The notes beneath the pieces are model-generated. The model was not told the origin of the DNA. It did no database searches and worked only from the letters and a program-made list of their open reading frames with translations. A stretch of DNA of 64,000 nt from Aradus depressus (lineage: Eukaryota > Arthropoda > Insecta > Hemiptera > Aradidae), in NCBI GenBank assembly GCA_963662175.1, contig OY759217.1, forward strand, positions 46,228,108-46,292,107, read 5' to 3'. Of the stretch, positions 10,901-20,500 are shown one piece after another. Numbering within the stretch: the first letter of the stretch is position 1; each line of letters opens with the position of its first letter. A program made the translations under genes and the position numbers.

Positions 10901-11658
10901 AATACTATTGACTACATTACATTTAAAAATACATTCTACAATATATTTGACCTAGTCGCAAATCCATTACACTACAGTATGTAGTCTAGTAGTTACTCTC
11001 CGTGTTTATTTTATTTGGGCCTAAGAATTCTCTCTCTCCCGCCTTGCTCTCTAACAGAAACAATTGTGTTGATAAACATCTGAAACAATTCCATGAATAA
11101 TTCGAAAATCGGAACATAGTTTTGTGGAGAGATGGATATTCTTTTCAACTTTTCGTTCGATCTTTGGCTTATTTTACATTTTAATATTTGTGTTCGTCTT
11201 AGTTCCGAACCCGATTAAGGAAGAAGAACCAGAAAATCTTCGTATACTTTTCGATGGAACTTTTCGGGATCAGATCATAGTTCCCGTTTATATTTTATTC
11301 ATTAGTTTTTTATTTAAGGTTAATGCAGTATTAAATAAATCATGTTGCCTTTTTTTCATGTTATTCGATGTGGAATAAGCCTAATTTATGTCATTAAACA
11401 AAACTGTTTTAGCCTGAACTTCAAGATCTCACTCAACCTATAGTACTCCAAATAATACAAACGGATGGACGTAGCTTCAACTTTTCCCTGTTTCAACTCA
11501 ATTCGACCTCCTTGTCTTCAGAGACGAGGAACTGTCTCTGGAGACTGCCCCCTCTGGACCTGTATCAAGAGTGCGCCTACACCAAAGGCGTTCCTCTTCT
11601 CAAGGGATATTCTCCTCAGCCAATCAACGCACTTCACTCCTTCCTCAATAATTCATAA
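2580..11658 (+). CDS. mRpL37: Mitochondrial large-subunit ribosomal protein mL37 (mRpL37), six exons
   Basis: The exons are 2580-2758, 2864-3094, 6944-7086, 7924-8070, 9217-9383 and 11413-11658. All junctions are GT-AG and phases run 2,2,1,1,0, giving 1113 nt and 370 residues. The product is a structural protein of the mitochondrial 39S ribosomal subunit, encoded in the nucleus and imported. Recognition rests on remembered family landmarks: an N-terminus of type MKFTQVFLQQHVGRMFRQHW, the GYKPKEIVFDETHPN segment, DIYPLHPT, a LLGAWTVAMLEANRKYG helix, and a C-terminus with NCLWRLPPLDLY. The length is slightly short of what I recall for the family (about 400). A DRE-like site lies 114 bp upstream. 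Introns 2, 4 and 5 carry SINEs and other repeats. No AATAAA was found close to the stop. The gene name is confident but not checked by database search. Confidence 0.87.
2864..3094 (+). CDS. mRpL37: mRpL37 exon 2
   Basis: The acceptor used is TTTTTAG|TTGG at 2863/2864, not the earlier ATAG at 2846. Only the later one keeps the frame from exon 1 and yields GYKPKEIVFDETHPN. The exon ends AGAAG|GTTAAA in phase 2. The open frame continues into the intron by chance. Confidence 0.83.
3789..4122 (+). repeat. tRNA-derived SINE (family 1), nearly full length, in mRpL37 intron 2
   Basis: The tRNA-like head has box A (TAGCTCAGAGGTAGAG) and box B (GGTTCGAAACC). It is followed by the family body: 'ccgtccttcgg', 'taaagcgatggtc', 'gtacgatgtcaggta', 'ctctggtagtaggcgatatg'. 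It ends near 'gttaaagcctgagcatg'. The same order recurs at more than 20 places in the window. Confidence 0.9.
4428..4630 (+). repeat. SINE family 1, internally deleted
   Basis: The head GGCGCCAGTAGCTCATTGGT and box B GGTTCGAAACCC are present. The body then jumps from 'gcgatggtctc' to 'gttaaagt...catgagtcac', so the middle third is missing. It ends in 'actaactaa', the short-repeat tail type of this family. Confidence 0.85.
4632..5116. other. Intron 2 sequence without recognised features
   Basis: The DNA is AT-rich with one richer patch (about 4960-5100). No exon fits between mRpL37 exons 2 and 3, and no transposon motif was recognised. Confidence 0.4.
5117..5695. repeat. Unit 1 of a 710-bp-offset tandem duplication
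   Basis: It starts at 'aaaccggtagtttaag' and matches the unit starting 5827 (offset 710), including a shared headless SINE body. Unit 1 has an extra 63-bp tandem copy inside the SINE. The match runs to about 'ggtgtatagatt' and 'gatgtatagatt' at the far ends. Confidence 0.8.
5344..5640 (+). repeat. Headless SINE family 1 body with a 63-bp internal tandem duplication
   Basis: The copy lacks the tRNA head and begins at 'aaccttgaggactccgtcc'. A 63-bp segment, 5515-5577, repeats exactly at 5578-5640. The second member of the 710-bp duplication has only one copy, so the 63-bp duplication came after it or was lost from one side. Confidence 0.85.
5696..5826. repeat. Second copy of the 1947-2087 segment
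   Basis: It carries 'gtctttgatttgagacc' and 'aattattttatataccca' in the same order as 1947-2087, with a few base changes and a short indel. It is sandwiched between the two tandem units. Confidence 0.75.
5827..6335. repeat. Unit 2 of the tandem duplication
   Basis: It is near-identical to 5117-5695 apart from the missing 63-bp duplicate and small indels. It contains the second headless SINE body (about 6051-6292, plus orientation). Confidence 0.8.
6375..6710 (-). pseudogene. Decayed LINE C-terminal (RNase H / Cys-His tail) fragment
   Basis: The minus frame contains MIGYLTGNHSGRKHLFHNL followed by DPFCRCEG and SHLRW. This resembles the end of many non-LTR retrotransposon ORF2 proteins, where a 'LTGH...HL' stretch precedes a short Cys/His motif. 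No RT domain is attached, so it is a fragment. A related scrap ('tagatgttttctt' to 'gatcattttt') lies near 59540-59590. The clade cannot be told. Confidence 0.5.
6944..7086 (+). CDS. mRpL37: mRpL37 exon 3
   Basis: The acceptor is GTTTTAG|TCG and the donor CTTACTG|GTAAC. In the phase set by exon 2 the exon is open and reads LLMSRLLQICLSACPHLLG and later VESPTGERVLFSLTG. The other frames contain a stop. Confidence 0.8.
7886..7920. repeat. T35 homopolymer forming the polypyrimidine tract before exon 4
   Basis: An uninterrupted run of 35 T precedes the CAG acceptor of mRpL37 exon 4. Its length is probably polymorphic and hard to assemble. Confidence 0.85.
7924..8070 (+). CDS. mRpL37: mRpL37 exon 4
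   Basis: The exon runs from TTTCAG|GAGATAATG to GGCCACC|GTAAGT, phase 1 in and phase 1 out. It reads DNVVFGPQGLDRVVDPGAY, then DIYPLHPTVSLEKTHFYKF. The DIYPLHPT segment is a family landmark. Confidence 0.85.
8425..8860. repeat. Palindromic repeat with a SINE inserted in it
   Basis: Inner arms GTCTAATTCCACAAA (8467-8481) and TTTTGTGGAATTAGAC (8504-8519) face each other. Outer parts 'aacaaagaacttgttcac' (about 8440) and 'gttaaacaagttatttgttc' (8827) also pair. A SINE (8535-8800) separates the right arm into two parts. A relative lies at 28070-28252. Confidence 0.7.
8535..8800 (+). repeat. SINE family 1, 3'-truncated, nested in the palindrome
   Basis: Head GGCGTCGGTAGCTCAGAG, box B GGTTCAAAACCC, then 'ccttcggatgggacattaag' and 'gggtaggcaagatttaggac'. 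The terminal 'gtaggcgatatgacc' part is missing. Confidence 0.85.
9217..9383 (+). CDS. mRpL37: mRpL37 exon 5
   Basis: The acceptor is GATTTCAG|CGTTA and the donor TATGGG|GTAAGAG, phase 1 in and phase 0 out. It reads QTVVFHYNVDEVYNLHESP and GAWTVAMLEANRKYG. The last helix matches the family pattern of a tryptophan-alanine segment ending YG. Confidence 0.87.
9540..11412. other. mRpL37 intron 5, with a GC-richer block at about 10240-10680
   Basis: Most of it is AT-rich. The block 10240-10680 is clearly GC-richer, with a minus-strand open frame rich in Arg, Ser and Gln (10241-10486). It could be a decayed transposon gag-like region, but no motif identifies it. No additional exon is needed, because exon 5 joins exon 6 in phase 0. 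Confidence 0.4.
11413..11658 (+). CDS. mRpL37: mRpL37 exon 6 (stop codon)
   Basis: The acceptor is ACTGTTTTAG|CCTGAAC. The phase-0 frame reads PELQDLTQPIVLQIIQTDGR, then NCLWRLPPLDLYQECAYTKG, and ends NALHSFLNNS before TAA at 11656. This is the C-terminal landmark region of mL37. A longer open frame in another phase (11465-11698) is a shadow. Confidence 0.88.
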   Translation, partial: PELQDLTQPIVLQIIQTDGRSFNFSLFQLNSTSLSSETRNCLWRLPPLDLYQECAYTKGVPLLKGYSPQPINALHSFLNNS

Positions 11659-11769
11659 GTGTCCAAATTGTGCTTTCAGAACCTGTTACCTGTTTTAACT
11701 CGGGCTTACACAAGAATTTGTTCAATCAAATTGTAAAAATGTTGAAAAACGCCCGAGTTGGGATTAGTG

Positions 11770-12170
11770 TTACCCTGATGTAATCCTGGGCCTTCTCCCT
11801 CATTCTCCTCGGCAGCCGCTCTTCCTCTCCATCGTCTTATTACTCCCATTCTTCTCAGGTCATCCTCGACATCACTTACAGCATCATGGCCTAATCACCT
11901 TAGTCTCCACTTCTTTACGAAGGAGATTAGGTCTGGTTCTCTATACTCTCCAAGCTCTATTTTGGTTCTGATCTTCCACTCTCCACTATCGCATACTGGG
12001 CCAAATATCCTTTTCAGGATTTTCCTGCTCGTTTTCGTTTATAAAGCGCAAAGCCGTTGTAAATTGTATCTTTGGGATTGGTGCGTATGGCTCTAATTGC
12101 TTTTTCCATAGCAATGTTGGAACGTGGTGAGTGTGAACAACAAATTCACTGACGGCGAATTCCTCTGACA
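11770..12170 (-). pseudogene. Decayed non-LTR retrotransposon C-terminus
   Basis: On the minus strand, spread over frames, are RIELGEYREPDLISFVKKWR, LGHD and VEDDLRRMGVIRRWRGRA. This is the usual 'WRIRTN.EL...I..K.RRL.WLGH...W.DDLRR.GV..WR..A' tail of RTE/Jockey-like LINE proteins. Stops and frameshifts show decay. It lies between the two convergent host genes. Confidence 0.5.
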
Positions 12171-12326
12171 AATAAACTTTGCACTTCGTGTTGCTGAGCT
12201 GTACAACCAGCTTTCAGGGGATTCCAAAGGCGGCATTGCTCTCAGTATACTCTGTCTATGCTGTCATCAGCCTGCTTGAAATTTATGAACGAAAGGTGAA
12301 GTCCAGCATTGCAAGATTCAGAGAAT

Positions 12327-12579
12327 ATATGAGGGGGTTAGAAGCAAAGGGATGTAAGTGACAATTCGTCTGAAATTGAGATATGTGTGTTAACATCTTC
12401 CTTGACACCTACCCTGACTACTGGCTAATGATCAGAACGATTGTTAGTACCAGTAATGCTATCTAGTGGAAAATACCTGGGTAATACCTGAATTTACGAT
12501 GTTACTATAACTTTGAAGGTAATTATCTGGAAATTACATTTTTGTCACTTACATCCCTTTGCTTCTAACCCCCTCATAT
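12327..12579. repeat. 38-bp perfect inverted repeat with a 177-bp spacer
   Basis: Bases 12327-12364 are the exact inverse complement of 12542-12579 (core AGGGGGTTAGAAGCAAAGGG). The spacer shows nothing recognised. It may be a foldback relic. The downstream minus strand (about 12600-12790) may hold more LINE relic (AWGTVYKML-like), which is weak. Confidence 0.85.
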
Positions 12580-12799
12580 GGTCTAATGTTTTTGTCTAAA
12601 GCCGCTTTGATACTCCCTTAGAACCCTTTTTGGCCCAGCTGTTTACCTTCGCCGGAGTACTATGGACAGCATCTTGTAGACTGTCCCCCAGGCTATCCCT
12701 TAATAGTTTTCACAGTTGAGCTTCAGTGCTGTTATGATTTCAGTCAGCTCTTTCCGCTTCTGATGATTTCTTCTCATCATCCAATCCTTGTATTCTCGC

Positions 12800-13570
12800 C
12801 ATTTGTAAAATTTCCTGTTTTACAGGGATTTAAAAACTTCTGGTGCTATCCCAGCTTCTTCTCCATCGTTCTCTTACCCTCTATTCTTAGGTTAATTGTG
12901 TATCATTCTATCCTCGCTCTGTTCTTTCTTTGCAACATTTTCACCCTTGTCATTATTTTCCTGTATAGCTCTTTCCCTCAACTTACTGACTTGTAATTCC
13001 ATTTTCTTCTGAAAATATATGTTGACAAGGCTTATTTATTTTTTTTCAGTGATGTGTTGATAATATGAAAAATAGTTATAATACTTGTGTTCATATGTGT
13101 ATTACATTCTTCTTATCTTTTATGACATTTGTAAATTTGGACTTATGAGATTAAAAAAAAAAAATTCTGTATATTTATTATTCTCTGTTTGTATACATAT
13201 TTTATTTATCTTCATAATTTTAAACAACTACTGTACAATTTCGAGTTTGATGTGAGCAGGGCTTTGATTCGAAAATAACAAAAAATCGCCTGATTAAGAA
13301 TGAAAAAAAAATTGAATTATTAATAGTAGAATGTATTGTACATAATATGTAAATAAATTGATTTAGATCATTTAAAAAAAAAATGCATTGCGCCTACTCC
13401 CATTTCCAGTAATTCTATTTTGCTCCGATATAAGTTTAGTTAGTCTTAACATTGAAATGGTTAAGATTTGAATACCATATCTTGAATACAGCGGGTTTTG
13501 GAAAATGTTTTGAATTCATATTCACAATAAAATAAACATTTGTGGAATACTGATTTTACTTCCACAGCGA
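12800..13570. other. AT-rich intergenic DNA, nothing recognised
   Basis: No exon or transposon motif is supported. Several A/T homopolymers occur. Confidence 0.4.
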
Positions 13571-13576
13571 TTCAAA

Positions 13577-14035
13577 GTATAGGGGAAGTTATGTAATTGG
13601 TCAGAAATTACATGTTGGGTTTTTTCCGGAATTTCATTTTTTCCGACGATAACTCCCTATAGAATGAATGTATCGACACGAAATTTCATATGTAAATTCT
13701 AAGCCCTCTAAGGACGACACCTATTGATTTTCAGTCAAATCGGCCAAAGGCAAAAGAGGATTAGGAGGACGCTTAACACAAAAACTCTAATAACTGCAGT
13801 TGTAATGAATGCATTGACACAAATTTACATATGTATAGTCAAAGCTTCATAAGGACGACACCTATCAATTTTCTTCGGAATCAGAAGGATGCCCAACACA
13901 AAAATTCCGATAACTGTCGATGTAATGAATGCATCGACACAAAATTTAGTATGAGGATTCAGAATCCACTATATATTGAGTGCCCAAACGGTGCTGGGAA
14001 ATTAAATACATAGTCGGTGGATCACCGACTTTTTA
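13577..14035 (+). repeat. Dispersed repeat family A, copy with both ends
   Basis: It begins 'agtataggggaagttatgta' and ends 'ggatcaccgacttttt'. Inside, the block 'taat.aatg.atcgacac.aaattt' occurs three times about 120 bp apart, so the family is internally repetitive. No coding frame survives. Confidence 0.7.
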
Positions 14036-14089
14036 AATTGTGATTAGTGAAGGGTTAAAAAAATAAAATCGACACTGAATAAATAATTC

Positions 14090-14099
14090 TTTATTTATT
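14090..14099 (-). terminator. Poly(A) signal candidate for the ZP-like gene
   Basis: Two overlapping AATAAA hexamers on the minus strand (AAATAAATAA) lie about 340 bp past the stop codon at 14437. This is a plausible 3'-end signal; AT-rich DNA makes chance matches common. Confidence 0.4.
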
Positions 14100-14436
14100 T
14101 GAAAGTAAAGAGTAACATGTGGTTTTGTAATTCGTTATTTTGTTTTAACTCTCTTACAAAGCTACCATTATTTGAACATCATATTTTATTTCTAGAATTT
14201 ATTATCTTATTATTAACAGCTATTCGCCATTCCTATTCGTAAATTGCTTACAATATTAATACTTGGGATGTAATTAATTTTCAAAAAATCATGTCGATTT
14301 ATAATTTCGACTTAACACTTAATGACTATATATTTTCATTTATTAAATATAAGTGAAGTTGTGTTGACACAGTCAACTGTGCACCCTTGTGCGCAGTGAG
14401 AGTCTTGGAATCTCAGTCAGCTGTAAGGAAGTGAAA

Positions 14437-14585
14437 TCAGGTGGTTACGGCCGTACTCTCTGTAGCTGTGTCGGCAGGTTGGGTAGACTCCTCCACGACT
14501 GCGGAATTCTGTACTGTTTCAGTATTTGTTCCATCTCCTGAACAACTTTCTAAATTGTCGTAGACTTTTCGTTCCTCTTCCCCAC
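14437..14585 (-). CDS. ZP-like gene last exon: cytoplasmic tail
   Basis: The acceptor is ATATTTTAG|GTGGGG and the frame is GGEEERKVYDNLESCSGD through TESTAVTT, then TGA at 14439-14437. It is rich in Glu, Ser and Thr and contains a KVYDNL tyrosine motif. All but the last residues are duplicated upstream. Confidence 0.75.
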
Positions 14586-17500
14586 CTAAAATATTGAAGA
14601 AATACAATAATTTAGATTTAAATGAAAAATAACGTTTAAATAACGTGTCGGCAGGTTGGGTAGACTCCTCCACGACTGCGGAATTCTGTACTGTTTCAGT
14701 ATTTGTTCCATCTCCTGAACAACTTTCTAAATTGTCGTAGACTTTTCGTTCCTCTTCCCCACCTAAAATATTGAAGAAATACAATAATTTAGATTTAAAT
14801 GAAAAATAACGTTTATCTCCTTTAAATGTGAAGTGTAATTTCCACAATGAAACATACATTAAGAGTAAATTTATTTTCGAGAAAAGTATGGAAACATCTA
14901 TAAATTTTAAACTTGTTATACAAACTGAATTTAATAAATTTTACAAAAGAGCTCTGCAACATGCTTATGCATACGTGAATTACACCAAATTTATGAAAAA
15001 ACACGTTAATTATAATTATAGTTAATTAATAATTATTAATCGCAATAATATTAATGATTGAAGTCAGGGGCGGTAACCTTCTCTAGCATTTGCGGGCAGC
15101 ATTTTGCTTCAGATTTTCAGATGCCGCATATCAAAGCAATATAAAAAAAGAAGCACCAAAATTTGCAAAAATCATTAAAAAGATGTATATAATGTATCAG
15201 AAGAGCTAATATCCATCCTATTGATTTAGCCAGACTGTATTTCTATCATTGTTTTTTGTTTTTTCTGAAAAATGTGAATTCTTGTTAAAAAATTGTAATT
15301 TTACAGACCCCTCGCTGAGCGCACAAGTGGGCCTGGCGACCCGCGGGTTGCCGATCCCTGGTTTAAGTAATTGGTCTCATGATGAAGAAGACACTTTCGT
15401 CAAAATTAACGATATTGTATGACCTGAACTTATTCATAGTCATAATTTTTCAGAAAATGAAAACGACTGTTAAAGATAGATTAATGCCATGAAGCTTCAC
15501 TCAATTTATAAGGAATAATATTGCTCTACATGTTCTCTTTACAAATTTATATGATAAACAATGATTTTAAATTTTCGGGGAGGACGGCTACAATTTTGAG
15601 TCAGAACAAAAAACCCTAAATTAATAAATTAACTATAAATTAATGAAATATAATGATAAATGTTTCATGATAAGTACTAAGAGTATGATAGCTCTTATGT
15701 TTGATTACTTCTCCCATTTATTTGTTACTTTTTAAAAACTAGTCATTATAGACGTTTTGGGGAGTATTCCCATCATCTGTAGGTATCTATAATTTAATTA
15801 TCTGTTCTTTATGTTAACATTTTTCGAAAAAGCGGTCTGGTAGTAGGCGATATGACCTTGTAGTTAAACCCCGGGCAATGGGTCATAATAACTAACTATA
15901 ATGAGTAAGGATAAGATTTATCCACTTTTTGATTTTGGTATCGTCGAGTATTTTTTTTTTTTTGTTATGATCGTAGGAGAGTATCAGTCCATATCAGCTG
16001 GCGCTATTGAAATACAAGGCACTTTAGGCCTGTGTAATGGTTGAAACGTTCCCCGGGCGTTAAAAAAAAAAATAAAAAATCCTCCTTTTGAGTTGTACTT
16101 TTAGTACTTATCATTAAAAACATACAAAAATGGATGAAATGCAATAAAATTGCACACAACTTCGTTATTTAAGAACATAAATACCCTACCTACTTACTTA
16201 CATACAAAAAAGCAACTATTTTTGAAAGCGGTAGTTAGCTTTAATGCAATGTGAGTGGCAAATGTAAAAGTTTTTCTTTTGAATAATTGAACAGTAAGTT
16301 TATTAGCTTTCTCTAACGTTACTCAAGAAAACAGGGTCATATCTAACAATGGAATTTGTGGTTCGTCACTGAATACTAACATCGCCACTGCTTTCAATTT
16401 AATAATCTCTTTTGAGTTGTGTAAGGAGTGTCCGAATTCATTTATAATATATTCATTATAGCATCACTTCTCCCATTTATTTGTTACCTACTTTTTAAAA
16501 ACTCGCAATTACAAACGTTTCGGGAAGTACCCCCATCATCATCACTACCTCTTTATGAGAACATTTTTTCTGCCAATTAAAATTTTCTTTTTACAGAAGA
16601 TATTTATTGAGTCGACCTCAGTATTCTTCATTGACTTGATATTTCAAGATAGAGGTTGACTCAATAAATATCTTCTGTAAAAAGAAAATTTTAATTGATA
16701 GAAAAAATGTTAACATAAAGAACAGATAAATTATTGATAGTGGGAGTGATTCCCGAAACGATGCTGTGATAAATATATTAATAATCGCTTTAAAAATTGT
16801 ATTATTTACCTGAAAATATTCTTGATGGGAAGTACCTCCATAGCGCCAGGCCCACAGCTATCAAACCCATCGCTACACCAATAGCGCCAAGAATCGCATC
16901 GTAGTTGTAGTCTTGAACAGAGAACAATTACAATTTATTATTGGAACCGAATATCTATTAAAAAAAAAAAAAAACTATATGCCATTATTTTATGCCTTTT
17001 TGATCATATTTTATTAATGCCATGGTTAATACGAAGAAATGTGGAAGTAGATGCACTTTATTATTGTTCAGTTATGTAGTAGGGTCCGCAAGAGACAGAA
17101 ACAAACGTGGCTAATACAATTTTAATTATTACATTTTATTTTTACTAGTGAGAGATGTTTTTGCATTTCGAAAAGTTTTAACAAATAACTTTTAGAAGCT
17201 ATAAAAACTGTCACTCTTACGAAAACTGTTTTTGTGTCACTAATGGACTTTTTTTTTATGTCAAGAATAATTCGTTTGATTCTGTAGGACTTTCTCTTCG
17301 AACAATCATTTGTTTGGAAGTGATTTTATTTATTTCTTTTTGCATCCGATTGTTCCTCAAAATAATTTCAAGAACCTAATCAATATTTACATATGACACA
17401 GCCCTAATCAGTGTTGATCAACGACACACACTTTATTAGAACCAAGCGAGCATTACTGACTAAAACATAAAGAACAATAGGACTGACATCACTCTTATTG

Positions 17501-20500
17501 ACAAAAAGAATAGAACATTACTGACATTGTCATGCCTAACATACACACTGTGAAAATTAACCTACTATTAAGCACTCAGAACTCTTCATAGAGGTACAGA
17601 GAGACATAGAAACACGGCGAATGTGACTGTGTGATAGTTCTGAACTACTGGATCAGTTTCTCATATTGAACATAGGGACTGCACAAAAACATGGATATGA
17701 CCATCCTGAAGGCATACTAAACATTCACCACACAACGCACATAGACCTTGGCAATACGCTCGCTGTTATAATGCTACCACGGTTAACTACCTGAGACAAA
17801 CTTTGACACATTGAGTAATAATAATAATTGTGTATTCCAACTTTATATATGTATAAACATTACTTATATATGTATAAACATTCCAACTTTATATATGTAT
17901 AAACATTACTTACTATCTTCTCCATTGGCTGGTCCGGCTTGCCTGAGAGGAGCCGCGTGGACTTCATTTCCTGATATCTCACCAAAGCTTGGAGCAACCA
18001 TTCCATCACCGGTATGAGGTAAATTCAACCTGGAGGGAAATAATAAATTAATAAAAATGCAATAATGAAAAAAAAAAACTTTTTACGGCTGTTGAAATAC
18101 ACATCTATTATTCAAATATTTAACTATATAAATACAATCTCTGAATGATCACATTTAATATTTATCTAAATAAATAAATAAATAAATCATTCTACAAATC
18201 GACAGAATTTAATGTCTATAATTAAGACCTTAAAAAACAATACTATGATACTTAGCCAATAAAGAAAAAAAAAAATCATTATTAATACTTTCTGAACGTA
18301 GCAAATTAATTTTACTACCGTTACGAATTTATAACTCGAATTTCCCCAGCCATGAAACAATATTTTTTCTTAATTTAATTTTTTTTCATTTGCACTTTTA
18401 AATGAATAGGATTAATATTCAAGAATAATATCCGTGTTAATCTTCATTATAAGAAGAAAGTGAAAGGATCTCAGGCTAAGGGACATTTTGATTTTTTAGA
18501 TTGCTTATGACTAAATAAATCTAGATACTAAATAATGCAAATCAGTTCAATGCATGAATATTTCTGTTTAAATTAACTTTAAATTGATTTTATTTGTTTT
18601 TGTGTTGAAGGAGATCCACATGAGATTAAAGGGTCAGGGAGTAATGCAACAATGAGCATTGCAGCTACGGCGGAAAGTCTCGAAAATGTGAAAACAAGCA
18701 TGGTTTTGTAGGTCGTGTAAAACTGTCTTTCTATCTGTGGGCAGTCTCTAGTGACGCACTACGTTAAAAAAAATCCGTCGAATAATTAATTTAATTTATT
18801 ACAGAGTTATAACATAAATAAAAATTGATACATTTATCTTGAATGCTGGCAAAATTATTTTTTTATTTTTAATGTATTTCTTAATGGCAATAATCATTAT
18901 TAGTATGACCCGCGAAACATCCGCGATAATCGTGTACATTAATACATTTTATTAAATTATATAACAATTTGGAAGGTTATTCAATATGAACAATTGTTTT
19001 TTCTTTTTTTTTTTTTGAATACTAATAAATAACTAAAGTGGTTGTGAAGCAACTTTTTTTAAAAACAGTTTCCGCATTTTATGGTGTTGAGTTATTAACT
19101 ATTCGTACTTTATGAACTTCACTTTGATAATACTTGCTTCTTGTATAAATTATTGCAATAGTTGTAGCCCAAAGAAGTATAATGGCTGCTGCGCATCGGT
19201 CTAGAATAATCATGAATAGCCAAGAAATTTCATGGGTTATAAAAATATTTACAACAGAGCAACTGAATTCATTTATTTAAACTCCTGACACTATGATCAC
19301 TTCTTTGCAATCCTATAAAACTAATGCAAGTTTTAGATGCCAAAAAAATTAATTAAAAATTTTAATAAATTGTAAAAGCTCGTTATTCACTAGCCAGATG
19401 GCTGTCTATTATATTGAACGTACCCGGCTCTGACAGTGAGTGTCTCCGGGTGGAATGTGCAGAGAACGAGGAAGCGGCGAGTGGAGTGAGTGAGAATGTG
19501 GCTGGACTCCTGGACGAGGACGTAGGTGGAGACAGAGGTGGCATTGTGAAGGGAGCCACAGAGATTGTGGTCTATCCGGAGGAGGTAGATGTCCCGAGGA
19601 CTGTCCGGTTGGCCCTCCACGAAGCAGGGGCCAGACTCCACACCGATCCGACCGGAGAAAAACGGTCCTGTCTGCACCTCTACCTCGGACACTTCCGGCA
19701 GGCAGCTCACCGCCCGCGCTGAAACTACGAACACAAAAAAATATTGTTATGGAATTGTTTTTATCAATTTGTCATGAATCTATCGCGCTGGATTCCAATT
19801 GGAAATAACTGTTATTATTTTTGTGAATATTATTGGTTACTTTTAATATAGAATGAAATGGAGGTTCTGTCGTGTAAATCAAAAACTCAGTATTTGGCCA
19901 ACGTTTCGGAGACTATTTCCTTCTTCAGAGCCTTATAATGACTCAAGTGGATGTGTGTGTATGTGTTTGTCAACATACACTTACCACCTTCACCCCACAC
20001 ATCCACTCAAGTCATTATAAGGCCCTGAAGAAGGAAATAAATAGTTACCGAAACGCTGGCGAATACTGAGTTTTTTATTTATATGACAGAACCTCGAATC
20101 CTTTTAATAATAAAAATATAATGTCGATTCTATTTTCCATTTTTTAAATATGTTTATGAAATCCAGTTGGACTATAAATAGTTTATTCTTTTTGTTAACA
20201 GTAAACGTAGCTTTAGAACAATTCGTTCTCATGGAAGTACCTAGATCATTCTGACAACGGTACAATCGAGTAGAAAACTAATTATACGCGGAGAGATCAG
20301 TTAGTGAGTGTCCACTTAATATATGTCTGACAATCTATAGTTTCTTGTGTAAATTCTCTAAGCTATTATTAAATATTAAAAATACATTTTTTTTTATTGT
20401 TAATTACTAAGGACTGTGGGGTCAATCATTTTTATGTATTGTATATTTTACTTATGTATGGAGTTGTGTAATTTCTCTTATCACAGAACTATTAACAATT

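Noticed and set aside
19414..19777. Plus-strand open frames of 62-102 residues
   Set aside because: They are shadows of the GC-rich ZP-N exon on the other strand.
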